Shown here piece by piece: positions 1 to 8,258 of a DNA stretch of 10,267 nucleotides; position 1 is the stretch's first letter; each line of letters opens with the position of its first letter. The stretch is from assembly GCA_016844425.1 (NCBI GenBank), contig JAERML010000056.1, positions 1 through 10,267 of the forward strand, written 5' to 3'. Position numbers and translations under genes: made by a program. This DNA comes from Bacteroidota bacterium (lineage in GTDB: Bacteria; Bacteroidota; UBA10030; UBA6906). The notes below the pieces were generated by a model. The model did not search any database. It worked only from the letters and a program-made list of their open reading frames with translations, and had not been told where the DNA came from.

Positions 1-2
1 AG

Positions 3-695
3 AACCGTTTCTTGCAGGAGAAGCCGTTCTTTCGGCTGCTTGTAGAGCGGTACGGCATCAAAAAAGCGCTCGATGCCGGTTGCGGCTCAGGATTCCATTC
101 GCTGTTGCTTTCGCAGCTTGGAGTCAAAGTGACAGCAGTGGATCTCTCAGCTGAGATGCTTCGATTGACGCAGGGGCATGCTCGTCGCTATGACTTGAAA
201 GTAAAAGTACTCAAAGGATCATTCCACGAGCTCGGCACGCTGATCAAGGATCGTTTCGATGCTGTCTTTGTTATGGGGAATTCGCTGGCACACTTGCTGA
301 GTCATACAGATTTGACAAAGTCACTCAAGAGCCTTTCAAGTCTGGTTGCTCCCGAAGGTATTTTCTTCGCGCAGAATCTGAACTATGATAGGATTCTCGC
401 TAGTAAGGATCGGATCCAGAGCACAAAAGACGCGGGAGACAGGATTTTCGTTCGTTTCTATGAATATGACGAACAGGGCATCGTCTTCAATATCCTCACA
501 CGCCAGAAAGGAATTGGAACGGTTGAAGAGAAACTCGAAACAATCAGGCTCAGACCTGTCCTTCGGGATGAGCTTGTCAAGGTTTTGGAACATGCCGGCT
601 TTGACGATATCAAGGTCTTCGGTGGTATTTCTATGGAGCCCTTTGATGCGGTGACGTCCAAAGACCTTGTTGTTCTGGCAAGAAGACTGAACTAG
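3..695 (+). CDS. Class I SAM-dependent methyltransferase, glycine N-methyltransferase-like (5' partial)
   Basis: The frame is open to the left edge with no stop. The first start-like codon, TTG at 12, sits inside conserved-looking sequence, so the true start probably lies outside the window. Counting from that TTG, the SAM-binding glycine-rich loop DAGCGSG is at residues 21-27, the acidic residue ending motif II is D44 (VTAVDLS), and FDAVFVMGNSLAHL lies at 82-95. The GNS-AHL element, followed later by a conserved NYD, resembles glycine/sarcosine N-methyltransferases and related small methyltransferases. The C-terminal half is a mixed alpha/beta extension ending in LVVLARRLN. The fold assignment is safe but the methyl acceptor cannot be read from the sequence. 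The gene is separated from the nar genes by about 260 bases containing a probable IS remnant, so it is likely not part of that operon. Confidence 0.85.
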   Translation, partial: NRFLQEKPFFRLLVERYGIKKALDAGCGSGFHSLLLSQLGVKVTAVDLSAEMLRLTQGHARRYDLKVKVLKGSFHELGTLIKDRFDAVFVMGNSLAHLLSHTDLTKSLKSLSSLVAPEGIFFAQNLNYDRILASKDRIQSTKDAGDRIFVRFYEYDEQGIVFNILTRQKGIGTVEEKLETIRLRPVLRDELVKVLEHAGFDDIKVFGGISMEPFDAVTSKDLVVLARRLN

Positions 696-812
696 AGGTG
701 CATATCATACTATCGATCAAATGAGTCAGACCCAAGCTGTTTCACTGTTCCGGGGGAGTGTGCCCTAAGCTTCCCTGGATGCACCGACAAGAGCCCAAGT
801 CTCGTTCACGGG

Positions 813-941
813 CAGGGGAAACGCGCGAAGCAAATCATCCTCGATATCATGGGTTCAAGGCCGGTTGCTGAGTTGTGCAAAGAGATGGAGGGGGTGGGAA
901 ATCAATTGATCCGGCTTCGTAGAGCGTTCGTCACTCACTAA
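813..941 (+). pseudogene. Remnant of an IS OrfA-like helix-turn-helix protein
   Basis: Bases 696-954 contain no intact gene. Within them, one + frame reads KRAKQIILDIMGSRPVAELC from base 819, followed by KEMEGVGNQLIRLRRAFVTH and a TAA stop at 939-941. The pattern of basic start, I-LDI--G--PVAELC-E, then NQL-R-RRAF matches the N-terminal helix-turn-helix of IS3-type OrfA transposase subunits (typically V-LE-L-G---VAELC-E------QLYRWR--F). No start codon with an RBS, no DDE catalytic region and no terminal inverted repeats are visible. If real, it is a decayed fragment. The stretch is short, so a chance resemblance is possible. It marks the boundary between the methyltransferase and the nar operon. 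Confidence 0.35.
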
Positions 942-954
942 TGAAGACATTTCC

Positions 955-1842
955 ATGAAAAACTCTTCAAGTTCACGTTGTGGCCCTTCACGTGGCTCTC
1001 TGTGGAAGAACGCCGCATTGGCGATCTTTTTTGCGATCGCTGTAATCTCCGATCTGTTTGCCCAAAACCTGGCGGAAGATTTTCGCTCCAATTGCATGAG
1101 TTGTCACACAATCGGTGGCGGCCGGCTTACGGGTCCTGATCTGAAGAGCGTTGCAAGTCGCGTGGAGAGGGCATGGCTTTTGAGATTCATAGCAGACCCA
1201 CCAGCGATGATAGAAAGTGGAGATCGGTACGCGCTTCAGCTTAAAGACGAAGCGCGCGGCGTCGTGATGCCGACATTCCCCGGCATGACTCCACAGCGGG
1301 CACAAGCACTTCTCGATCTCATCGACGCTGAATCCAAGCTGGAGAAGTCGCAATTCCAGGGGGTGAAATTGAGTGACAGACCATTTACGGCTGCCGATGT
1401 TACCCTCGGACGGGATATGTTCATGGGGACGGTGCGCCTGAAGAACGGTGGAGCATCATGCATCTCGTGTCACAGCGTCCAGGGTATTGGAGGATTTGGA
1501 GGAGGTGGGCTGGCTCCGGATCTCACAACTGTAATGGAACGCTACGGAGGGAGAAAAACGCTCTCTACCTGGCTGACGGGTCCCGCTACTCCCACGATGC
1601 AATCGCTTTTCAAGCCGCATCCGCTTGACCCGGAAGAGGTTCTTCCGCTGGTCGCATTCTTTCAGAACACATTGCAGCGAAACCCGGAAGATCCATCGGC
1701 TGCCCGGCTCAATTTTGTTTTGGTCGGACTTGTTGGAGCAGTGCTGTTGCTTGCGCTGTTCGATGTTATCTGGAGCAAACGATTGAAATCAGTTCGCCGT
1801 GCACTTGTTCGGGAGAATCGAATGGAGGCTGTTCATGAGTGA
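955..1842 (+). CDS. Membrane-anchored diheme cytochrome c at the head of the nar operon (NarC-like)
   Basis: The 295-residue product begins with a signal peptide: basic residues up to K18, a hydrophobic core at about 20-35 and a probable cut after LFA36. Two CxxCH heme sites follow, C47-M-S-C50-H51 and C169-I-S-C172-H173, each heading a cytochrome-c-like domain with a G-PDL element. Likely distal ligands are M105 ([10 protein letters not shown]) and M215 (PTMQSLF). One C-terminal transmembrane helix (about 252-273) ends in basic residues, so the hemes face the periplasm. ATG 955 is the only possible start, because the frame has a stop at 907-909 and no other start codon between. Its RBS is weak. 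The gene overlaps narG by 8 bases. In Thermus a diheme cytochrome (NarC) encoded first in the nar operon is part of the nitrate reductase. The same role is inferred here: passing electrons between NarI or quinol and periplasmic partners. It lacks enough features to exclude a generic electron-transfer cytochrome. Confidence 0.88.
   Translation: MKNSSSSRCGPSRGSLWKNAALAIFFAIAVISDLFAQNLAEDFRSNCMSCHTIGGGRLTGPDLKSVASRVERAWLLRFIADPPAMIESGDRYALQLKDEARGVVMPTFPGMTPQRAQALLDLIDAESKLEKSQFQGVKLSDRPFTAADVTLGRDMFMGTVRLKNGGASCISCHSVQGIGGFGGGGLAPDLTTVMERYGGRKTLSTWLTGPATPTMQSLFKPHPLDPEEVLPLVAFFQNTLQRNPEDPSAARLNFVLVGLVGAVLLLALFDVIWSKRLKSVRRALVRENRMEAVHE
1824..1828 (+). promoter_or_regulatory. narG ribosome binding site inside the cytochrome c gene
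   Basis: GGAGG lies 6 bases before ATG 1835. This decides the narG start in favour of 1835 over the in-frame GTG at 1799, which has no such site and would add 12 residues with no counterpart in known NarG. The site lies within the last codons of the cytochrome gene, so narG translation is probably coupled to it. Confidence 0.75.
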
Positions 1843-3064
1843 CATGAAGAAGGTACCCTGGATTAAGGACGAAGATAATGCCGAACTCCGAAGTTGGGAG
1901 GAGTTCTATCGCAATCGATGGCAGCACGACAAAGTTGTTCGCAGCACACATGGCGTGAACTGTACCGGCAGTTGTACATGGATGATTCACGTGAAGGATG
2001 GGATCGTCACATGGGAAATGCAGGGACTCGACTACCCATCGCTTGAACATGGCCTGCCTCCGTACGAGCCCCGCGGATGTCAACGCGGAATTTCATTCTC
2101 CTGGTACCTCTATAGTCCGCTGAGAGTGAAGTACCCCTACGTCCGTGGTGCGCTACTCGAGTTATGGAGAAAAGCGCGGGCAGAGCACGAAGACCCGGTT
2201 GAAGCATGGCGCTCTCTTGTTTCAAACCCTGATACACGCTCCCGGTGGCAGCGTGCCCGCGGTAAAGGCGGTTTCCGTCGCGCAAGTTGGGACGAAGCTC
2301 TTGAGATTATGGCTGCTGCTAATGTTCATACAATTAAGGCGCACGGCCCTGATCGGATCGCCGGCTTCTCACCGATCCCCGCCATGTCGATGGTCAGTTA
2401 CGCATCCGGCGCGAGGCTGATGCAATTACTCGGGGGCATCTCGCTGTCATTCTATGATTGGTATTGTGACCTGCCGCCTGCTTCGCCTGAAACGTGGGGC
2501 GAACAAACGGATGTGCAGGAGTCGGCAGACTGGTACAACGCGAAGCTGCTTGCAGTCATGGGGTCGAACCTGAACATGACGCGTACACCTGATTGTCATT
2601 TCGCAGCTGAGTCCCGGCACAATGGGACGAAGATGTATGTGTTCTCTCCTGATTTCAGTCAGGTGGCAAAGTATGCCGACCAATGGGTTTCCATCAATGC
2701 CGGGCAAGATGGAGCGTGGTGGATGGCGGTAAATCATGTGCTGCTGAAGGAGTTCCATCACGAGAAACAGACCCCGTACTTCATCGACTACACGAAGAAG
2801 TACACAGACTCTCCCTACCTTGTCGAGCTAAAAGAAGAGAATGGAGTGCATGAGGCCGGACAACTTCTCCGCGCAAACAGATTGAAGAATTATGCGAACG
2901 TCGAGAACGGGGAGTGGAAGTTCTTGATGTGGGATGAAAAAGCGAAAGCTCCAAAGATGCCGCTCGGAAGTTCAGGTTTCCGGTGCGGTGGGGAACGGAA
3001 AAAGGAAAGTGGAATCTTCTGCTCAGAGACGGACTTGACGGTACCGATATCAAGCCGCAGTTGA
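1835..3064 (+). CDS. narG: NarG N-terminal part as read in the given sequence (frameshift-truncated)
   Basis: As sequenced, translation from ATG 1835 gives 409 residues. The first 383 are native NarG and the last 26 (after GFR) are out of frame. The native part holds the ligands of the FS0 [4Fe-4S] cluster, H39, C43, C47 and C82 (HGVNCTGSC, then EPRGC), in the His-Cys3 pattern of E. coli NarG. It also holds the segment [21 protein letters not shown], whose D212 corresponds to the molybdenum ligand Asp222 of E. coli. Most of the bisPGD-binding domains and the contacts with NarH are missing, so this fragment alone should be inactive. Confidence 0.8.
   Translation: MSDMKKVPWIKDEDNAELRSWEEFYRNRWQHDKVVRSTHGVNCTGSCTWMIHVKDGIVTWEMQGLDYPSLEHGLPPYEPRGCQRGISFSWYLYSPLRVKYPYVRGALLELWRKARAEHEDPVEAWRSLVSNPDTRSRWQRARGKGGFRRASWDEALEIMAAANVHTIKAHGPDRIAGFSPIPAMSMVSYASGARLMQLLGGISLSFYDWYCDLPPASPETWGEQTDVQESADWYNAKLLAVMGSNLNMTRTPDCHFAAESRHNGTKMYVFSPDFSQVAKYADQWVSINAGQDGAWWMAVNHVLLKEFHHEKQTPYFIDYTKKYTDSPYLVELKEENGVHEAGQLLRANRLKNYANVENGEWKFLMWDEKAKAPKMPLGSSGFRCGGERKKESGIFCSETDLTVPISSRS
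2981..2990 (+). repeat. narG: 5-bp tandem duplication (CGGTG x2) breaking narG
   Basis: Two adjacent copies of CGGTG, followed by GGG, lie exactly where the narG frame changes from phase 2 to phase 1. A single copy restores the expected F-R-W-G-T-E-K reading. This accounts for the whole frameshift, and no other indel is needed. Confidence 0.9.
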
Positions 3065-5484
3065 CATTCCTTAAAGATGCAGAGAAGACAGTATCGGTTC
3101 GCTTTGATAATTTTGGTGAAGCCACAAGTCTCACCCGTCATGTCCCGGTGAGGTTCCTGGCGGGAACAGACGGAAAGAAAATCGCCGTGACAACGGTGTA
3201 CGATCTGCTTATGGCTCAGTATGGTGTACCTCGCGGCCTGCAAGGCGAATACCCCAACGACTATGATGACGAGGATAAACCGTACACTCCCGCGTGGTCG
3301 GAAAAATACACAGGCATAGGCCGAAAGGACCTTATCCGGTTCGCGCGCGAATGGGGGAGCACGGCAGAGCACACCAACGGCAAATGCACGGTGATTATCG
3401 GTGCCGGGATTAACCACTGGTATCATGGCAACCTGATGTATCGTGCGGCGATCCACGCCCTCATGTTCTCCGGCTGTATCGGTGTGAATGGCGGTGGGCT
3501 TGCACACTATGTCGGTCAGGAAAAGCTAGCTCCTGGCGAACCGTGGGGGGCGATTGCGTTTGCCAAAGACTGGTACGGGCCATCGCGACAGCAAAATGCG
3601 CCAAGCTGGCACTACGTCAACACCGATCAGTGGCGCTACGAGAAGGAGTTTACCGATTACCATACGGTGCCACTGAAGCAAGAGGCGGGTTCACTTGCCA
3701 AGGGCCACACGATGGATGTGCAAGTGAAGGCCGTGCGCAACGGTTGGTTGCCGTTCTATCCGCAATTCAATAAGAACACGATCGATTATCTGCGCGAGCT
3801 CGAAGCAAAGGGCATCAGTTCGAATGAAGGGATCGTGAAGGAGACCGTGAAGCTACTGAAATCACGAGAGCTGAAATTCTCCGTTGAAGATCCCGACGCA
3901 GCCGAGAACTGGCCGCGAGTATGGTACATCTGGCGGGGCAATGCCCTGATGGCAAGCAGCAAAGGGCACGAGTATTTCCTCCGTCATTATCTTGGCACGC
4001 ATGACAACGCAGTTGCTGAAGACATGGCAAAGGATTCCGTGAAAGAGGTCGTCTGGCACGACAAGGTTCCTCATGGAAAAATGGACCTCGTTGTTGATCT
4101 CAACTTTCGCATGGACACGTCGGCATTATACTCAGACATCGTTCTGCCGGCCGCGACATGGTATGAGAAGGCGGACCTGAATTCCACCGATATGCACAGC
4201 TTCATTCATCCTTTATCGGCGGCAGTCCCACCATGTTGGGAGTCAAAGAGCGATTGGGATATCTTCAAGGCAATTGCAAAGAAGTTCTCAGAATTGGCCG
4301 CTCATCATTTCCCAGAACCGGTGAAAGACCTTGTGGCGACACCGCTCATGCATGATACTGCTGCGGAAATTGCACAACCGGCAATGAAGGATTGGATTAC
4401 AGGCGACATTGAGGCGATTCCCGGAAAGACAATGCCCCAGTTCTCGGTTGTAACACGTGATTACAAGAATGTGTACAACCAGTACATCGCTTTCGGCCCG
4501 CTCGTGCGGCAAAATGGAATAGGCGCGCATGGTACAAAGTACGCCATTGATGATTTCTATGATCAAATGCTTGTCACAGGTCCCACCGTGAGCATCGATG
4601 GAAAGAAATATCCCTCGCTGCAAAGGGATGTTGATGTGTGTGATGCCATACTTCATCTTGCGACGGTTACAAACGGAGAACTGGCGTATCGATCATACAA
4701 GAATATGGAAGAGAAAGTTGGACTTCCTCTTGCTCATCTTGCAGAGAAGAATCGTGGTGCTCGCATCAGCTATAGTGAATTGCAGGGGAGGCCTATGCGG
4801 CTTCTGAACAGCCCGATGTGGTCGGGGCTGACGGAGAATGGTCGAGCGTATTCGCCCTTCACATATAATGTTGAAACCAACGTGCCGTGGCGGACTCTTA
4901 CAGGACGGCAGCACTTCTACCTCGATCATCCCGGCTACATCCAGTTTGGCGAGCATCTGCCGACGTACAAGCCAAAGCCCGCGCCAATTCATTACGCGGA
5001 TCTTCGGTTCTCAACAGAAGGCGGCAAGTCGAAGATGTTAAACTTCCTGACGCCGCACGGCAAATGGCATATCCACTCGACGTATGGTGATAACCAACGG
5101 ATGTCGACATTGTCTCGTGGTGTTGAGCCGTTCTGGATGAATGACAAGGATGCAGCGGAACTTGACATCAACGACAATGACTGGGTGGAAGTGTATAACG
5201 ATCATGGAGTGGTGGTGACGCGTGCTGCAGTGAGTGCACGCATCCCGCGCGGAATCTGTATTATCTACCACTCACCGGAGAGAACCCTTTCTGTGCCCAA
5301 ATCGCCGATGCGCAACAACCGTCGCGCGGGTGGGCACAACAGCCTGACACGCACACGCCTGAAACCGAACCTGATGGTAGGTGGGTATGGACAGTTTACG
5401 TTCCATTTCAATTATTGGGGTCCGACCGGTTCCAATCGCGATACGCACATTCTCGTGCGGAAACTTCCCGAGCTTATCTGGTAG
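2983..5484 (+). CDS. narG: NarG C-terminal part (second reading frame)
   Basis: This open frame of 833 codons could begin at GTG 2983, but no good ribosome binding site precedes it, so independent translation is doubtful. It continues NarG without loss: [39 protein letters not shown], the [20 protein letters not shown] block, then FIHPLSAAV and AIAKKFSE. It ends with the molybdopterin-dinucleotide-binding domain ([51 protein letters not shown]). These blocks align with the second two-thirds of E. coli NarG. The fragment lacks the FS0 cluster and the Asp ligand of molybdenum. It is followed by narH after 11 bases. Confidence 0.8.
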   Translation: MRWGTEKGKWNLLLRDGLDGTDIKPQLTFLKDAEKTVSVRFDNFGEATSLTRHVPVRFLAGTDGKKIAVTTVYDLLMAQYGVPRGLQGEYPNDYDDEDKPYTPAWSEKYTGIGRKDLIRFAREWGSTAEHTNGKCTVIIGAGINHWYHGNLMYRAAIHALMFSGCIGVNGGGLAHYVGQEKLAPGEPWGAIAFAKDWYGPSRQQNAPSWHYVNTDQWRYEKEFTDYHTVPLKQEAGSLAKGHTMDVQVKAVRNGWLPFYPQFNKNTIDYLRELEAKGISSNEGIVKETVKLLKSRELKFSVEDPDAAENWPRVWYIWRGNALMASSKGHEYFLRHYLGTHDNAVAEDMAKDSVKEVVWHDKVPHGKMDLVVDLNFRMDTSALYSDIVLPAATWYEKADLNSTDMHSFIHPLSAAVPPCWESKSDWDIFKAIAKKFSELAAHHFPEPVKDLVATPLMHDTAAEIAQPAMKDWITGDIEAIPGKTMPQFSVVTRDYKNVYNQYIAFGPLVRQNGIGAHGTKYAIDDFYDQMLVTGPTVSIDGKKYPSLQRDVDVCDAILHLATVTNGELAYRSYKNMEEKVGLPLAHLAEKNRGARISYSELQGRPMRLLNSPMWSGLTENGRAYSPFTYNVETNVPWRTLTGRQHFYLDHPGYIQFGEHLPTYKPKPAPIHYADLRFSTEGGKSKMLNFLTPHGKWHIHSTYGDNQRMSTLSRGVEPFWMNDKDAAELDINDNDWVEVYNDHGVVVTRAAVSARIPRGICIIYHSPERTLSVPKSPMRNNRRAGGHNSLTRTRLKPNLMVGGYGQFTFHFNYWGPTGSNRDTHILVRKLPELIW

Positions 5485-5495
5485 GAGAATAGACA

Positions 5496-6986
5496 ATGAA
5501 TGTACGATCACAGATCTCAATGGTCTTTCATCTTGACAAGTGTATCGGCTGCCACACGTGCAGCATTGCATGCAAGAATATCTGGACCGACCGCAAAGGT
5601 ACAGAGTATATGTGGTGGAACAATGTGGAGACCAAGCCCGGCACCGGCTTCCCAACAAAGTGGGAAGATCAGGATAAGTACCGGGGGGGTTGGGAGATGA
5701 AAGATGGCAAGTTACAACTCAAGTCCACAAGCAATGCCAGGACCATCGCCAATATTTTCCATAACCCGTCCATGCCAAGCATGGATGACTATTATGAGCC
5801 GTGGACATATAAATACGACGAGCTTTTCAACGCGCCCGAAGGACCCGACCAGCCAACGGCGCGCCCCATCTCGATGGTGACGGGCGAGTATATCAATGTT
5901 GAGGCCGGTCCGAACTGGGACGATGATCTCGGGGGTTCGCCGGTGTATGCAGAGAACGATCCGAATCTCAAGGGCTTAACCGATGAGCAGCGGATGCAAC
6001 TCTCTGCCATTGAACGTCTTGTGTTTTTCTACTTCCCCAGAATTTGCAATCATTGTCTGAACCCGAGCTGCGTTGCCGCGTGCCCCTCCGGTGCGCTCTA
6101 CAAGCGCGGCGAAGATGGCATCGTGCTCATTGACCAGAAGCGTTGCCGCGGTTGGCGGGCCTGCGTTGCCGCGTGTCCATACAAGAAAACATTCTACAAC
6201 TGGTCAACGGGCAAGTCCGAGAAATGCATATTGTGCTACCCGCGTCTCGAAACAGGACAGGCGCCGGCGTGCTTCCATTCGTGTGTGGGCCGCATCCGCT
6301 ACCTGGGAGTTTTGCTGTACGATGCAGACCGCATCGAGGAGGTGGCAAAGCTGCCCAATGACCAGCTTGTGGATGGTCACCGCTCACTTGTTTTGAATCC
6401 TCATGATCCGGCAGTTGTCGCAGCAGCCAGCCAGAACGGTATCCACGATTCCGTCATAGAGTCGGCCCAAAGCTCTCCTGTGTACAGGTTTGTAAAGGAA
6501 TGGAAACTGGCACTTCCCCCACACATTGAGTTCCGCACGATGCCGATGCTGTACTACGTGCCGCCGATGTCTCCGGTGATGGCCAGCCGCAATGACGATA
6601 CGGTGAGCAGCGTGTCGGATGAATTCTTTCACGATATCGAGCAGGCGCGCGTGCCGATGCAATTCCTTGCAAACTTGTTCGGAGCCGGGCATCAGGGCAA
6701 GGTCATCTACGCGCTAAAGAAGCAGAAGGCTGTGCGTACGTACCGACGAGCTCTGACAGTGGGAGACATCAAGATGGATGTGGCGGAGCGGATGCTGCGC
6801 GAAGCTGATTGCACGGTGGAAGAGGCAGAAGGAATCTACGAACTCACCTCACTCTGCACTTTCGAGGACCGGTTTGTGATCCCGCCGATGCATCGGGAAG
6901 AAGCAATCGAGATGATGAAAGATCCGGGCGAACACAGGGCGTCGGTTGGATTTGGATTCATGGAATCGCCAAAGCGGGGGTTGTGA
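5496..6986 (+). CDS. narH: Respiratory nitrate reductase beta subunit NarH (Fe-S electron transfer)
   Basis: NarH carries electrons from the NarI hemes to NarG through four iron-sulfur clusters on the cytoplasmic side. The product has 496 residues (E. coli 512). All ligand groups are present, and in E. coli numbering: C16-C19-C22-C26, C184-C187-C192-C196, C217-W220-C223-C227 and C244-C247-C259-C263. W220 in place of a cysteine (CRGWRACVAACP) is the hallmark of the [3Fe-4S] cluster FS4 in NarH. Further conserved blocks include SEKCILCYPRLE, VGRIRYLGVLLYDAD and SPVYRFVKEWKLALP. The ATG is preceded at 8 bases by AGGAG, which overlaps the narG stop. The stop codon shares its last base with the narJ start. 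The same fold occurs in nitrite oxidoreductase beta subunits, but the operon points to reduction. Confidence 0.97.
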   Translation: MNVRSQISMVFHLDKCIGCHTCSIACKNIWTDRKGTEYMWWNNVETKPGTGFPTKWEDQDKYRGGWEMKDGKLQLKSTSNARTIANIFHNPSMPSMDDYYEPWTYKYDELFNAPEGPDQPTARPISMVTGEYINVEAGPNWDDDLGGSPVYAENDPNLKGLTDEQRMQLSAIERLVFFYFPRICNHCLNPSCVAACPSGALYKRGEDGIVLIDQKRCRGWRACVAACPYKKTFYNWSTGKSEKCILCYPRLETGQAPACFHSCVGRIRYLGVLLYDADRIEEVAKLPNDQLVDGHRSLVLNPHDPAVVAAASQNGIHDSVIESAQSSPVYRFVKEWKLALPPHIEFRTMPMLYYVPPMSPVMASRNDDTVSSVSDEFFHDIEQARVPMQFLANLFGAGHQGKVIYALKKQKAVRTYRRALTVGDIKMDVAERMLREADCTVEEAEGIYELTSLCTFEDRFVIPPMHREEAIEMMKDPGEHRASVGFGFMESPKRGL

Positions 6987-7525
6987 TGACAGAATTCACT
7001 GAAGTGTGTGACAGCCTGGCGCGAATTCTTACGTATCCAGGAGCCGACTACGCCGATCGCCTGCAGCGGTGCAGGATTGCGGTCGGAGCCCTCGGATCAG
7101 ACTGGGGGGGGATTCTACAAAAGATTGACAAGTTTATCGATGCGATGAAGGACTCGTCCACGGGAGAGATGGAGGAGTTGTACACGAGGACATTTGACAT
7201 CAATCCCGTGAGCAGTCTTGAGATTGGTTGGCATCTTCATGGAGAAACATACGAACGGGGTGCATTCCTTGTGAGCATGCGGGAAGTGCTGCGACGCTGC
7301 TCCATCGAAGAATCCACTGAACTGCCGGACCACCTGACGCATGTTCTTCAAGCGGTGGGGAGAATGGACCCGCTTGAGGCGAGTGATTTCATCAAAAAGA
7401 ATGTCCTGAAAGCCGTGAACACAATGCTCGAAGGATTCTTGGGCCAGTCAAATCCATATGAGAACATCCTTCTCGCGGTCAAAGGACTGCTGGGGCTCTA
7501 TGCAACCTCCCACGTAGGAGTGTAG
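6986..7525 (+). CDS. narJ: Nitrate reductase molybdenum cofactor assembly chaperone NarJ
   Basis: NarJ is a cytoplasmic chaperone that binds apo-NarG and is required for insertion of the Mo-bisPGD cofactor and for membrane attachment of NarGH. It is not part of the final enzyme. The 179-residue product is all-helical in character and has the family core ELYTRTFDINPVSSLEIGWH (64-83), then YERGAFLVSMR (89-99) and STELPDHLTHVLQ (110-122). It is shorter than E. coli NarJ (236), mostly at the C-terminus, as in many non-enteric NarJ proteins. ATG 6986 is chosen because it overlaps the narH TGA (TGATG) and has a G-rich RBS (GGGGG, 6976-6980). A GTG at 6983 is possible and would add one residue. Confidence 0.94.
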   Translation: MTEFTEVCDSLARILTYPGADYADRLQRCRIAVGALGSDWGGILQKIDKFIDAMKDSSTGEMEELYTRTFDINPVSSLEIGWHLHGETYERGAFLVSMREVLRRCSIEESTELPDHLTHVLQAVGRMDPLEASDFIKKNVLKAVNTMLEGFLGQSNPYENILLAVKGLLGLYATSHVGV

Positions 7526-7528
7526 ATC

Positions 7529-8236
7529 ATGATTACCACGGGACCGTTTTTCCTCGACCAGATATTCTTCATTGTTTTTCCATATCTGGCTGTTACTATC
7601 TTTCTACTCGTCTCGATTCGACGATACAGGGCTGAAGCCTTCGCGTTCTCCAGTCTTTCATCGCAGTTCCTGGAAAACCAGCATCATTTCTGGGGCCTTG
7701 TGCCGTTCCACTTCGGCATTATCACTGTTCTCGCGGGGCACGTCATTGCGTTCCTCATCCCGAAAGAGGTGTTGAGCTGGAATAGCCAACCGGTGCGCCT
7801 GTACATTCTCGAAGGATCTGCTTTCATTGCAGCGCTTCTCACGATGATCGGGCTTGTCTCGATCATTATCAGACGGCTTACTGATCCGAAAGTGAAGAAA
7901 GTCACAAGCCGGGCGGACTGGATCGTGCTTGCAAGTTTTGTCGTGCAGATCTTGAGCGGCTTGTATGTGGCAGTGTTCCATAGTTGGGGTTCGTCGTGGT
8001 TCGCAGCTCTTGCCGCACCGTACCTCTGGTCATTGGTCACACTTAATCCGGACATCACTTTCGTTACGGCCATGCCGTGGATGGTGAAAGTGCACATCGT
8101 TAGTGCGTGGCTTATGATCGCGTTCGCGCCGTTCACCCGGCTCGTGCACATTCTTGTCGTCCCCAATCCGTATCTCTGGCGCAAACCCCAGGTTGTGCGG
8201 TGGTATAAGCCGCGGGAAGTGTTGCGAAAGATTTAA
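7529..8236 (+). CDS. narI: Respiratory nitrate reductase gamma subunit NarI (diheme cytochrome b)
   Basis: NarI anchors NarGH in the membrane and oxidises quinol at the periplasmic side through two b hemes, moving charge across the membrane. The product has 235 residues (E. coli 225) and five predicted transmembrane helices, at about 12-31, 55-76, 92-115, 129-150 and 186-210. The heme-ligand histidines are H61 and H71 (spacing 10, as E. coli 56/66) and H189 and H207 (spacing 18, as E. coli 187/205). They lie in FHFGIITVLAGH and VHIVSAWLMIAFAPFTRLVH. The C-terminus (YLWRKPQVVRW) matches the family. ATG follows AGGAG by 8 bases and the narJ stop by 3. Nothing is missing, so the subunit should be functional if narG is. 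Confidence 0.96.
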   Translation: MITTGPFFLDQIFFIVFPYLAVTIFLLVSIRRYRAEAFAFSSLSSQFLENQHHFWGLVPFHFGIITVLAGHVIAFLIPKEVLSWNSQPVRLYILEGSAFIAALLTMIGLVSIIIRRLTDPKVKKVTSRADWIVLASFVVQILSGLYVAVFHSWGSSWFAALAAPYLWSLVTLNPDITFVTAMPWMVKVHIVSAWLMIAFAPFTRLVHILVVPNPYLWRKPQVVRWYKPREVLRKI

Positions 8237-8258
8237 CAACTAGAGCAGTCGATCAATC

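Larger units (their letters stand above)
1835..5484 (+). pseudogene. narG: narG, respiratory nitrate reductase alpha subunit, interrupted by a 5-bp duplication
   Basis: NarG is the Mo-bisPGD catalytic subunit that reduces nitrate to nitrite at the cytoplasmic side of the membrane. The locus encodes the whole protein, but in two frames: the first runs to a TGA at 3062-3064 and the second starts within the overlap and ends at TAG 5482-5484. The break is at a perfect tandem CGGTG repeat (2981-2990). Deleting one copy gives [12 protein letters not shown], matching E. coli NarG GFRWGEKGKWN, and one product of about 1214 residues (E. coli NarG has 1247). No other disruption is visible, and both halves remain strongly conserved, so the lesion is recent or an artefact. 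There is no twin-arginine signal at the N-terminus, so the enzyme should be cytoplasmic-facing. The neighbours narH, narJ and narI are intact. Confidence 0.9.

Noticed and set aside
696..954. Promoter, tRNA, small RNA or terminator in the intergenic region
   Set aside because: No convincing -35/-10 pair, cloverleaf or GC-rich hairpin followed by a T run could be found by eye.
988..1353. Minus-strand open frame of 121 codons
   Set aside because: It overlaps the cytochrome c gene, whose heme motifs and signal peptide confirm the + strand reading.
1799..1834. GTG 1799 as the narG start
   Set aside because: There is no ribosome binding site, and the extra 12 residues have no counterpart in NarG. 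ATG 1835 has GGAGG at 6 bases.
2890..3507. Long minus-strand open frame of 205 codons
   Set aside because: It lies antisense to strongly conserved narG sequence, has no recognisable domain and is a shadow of the + strand coding.
1835..5484. Nitrite oxidoreductase (NxrA) instead of NarG
   Set aside because: Conserved cytoplasmic NarG features, the full narHJI set and two NarK transporters fit nitrate reduction. Direction cannot be proven from sequence, but nothing points to nitrite oxidation.
6809..6985. A longer narJ beginning within narH
   Set aside because: The added residues are out-of-frame narH sequence. The family start fits ATG 6986 overlapping the narH stop.
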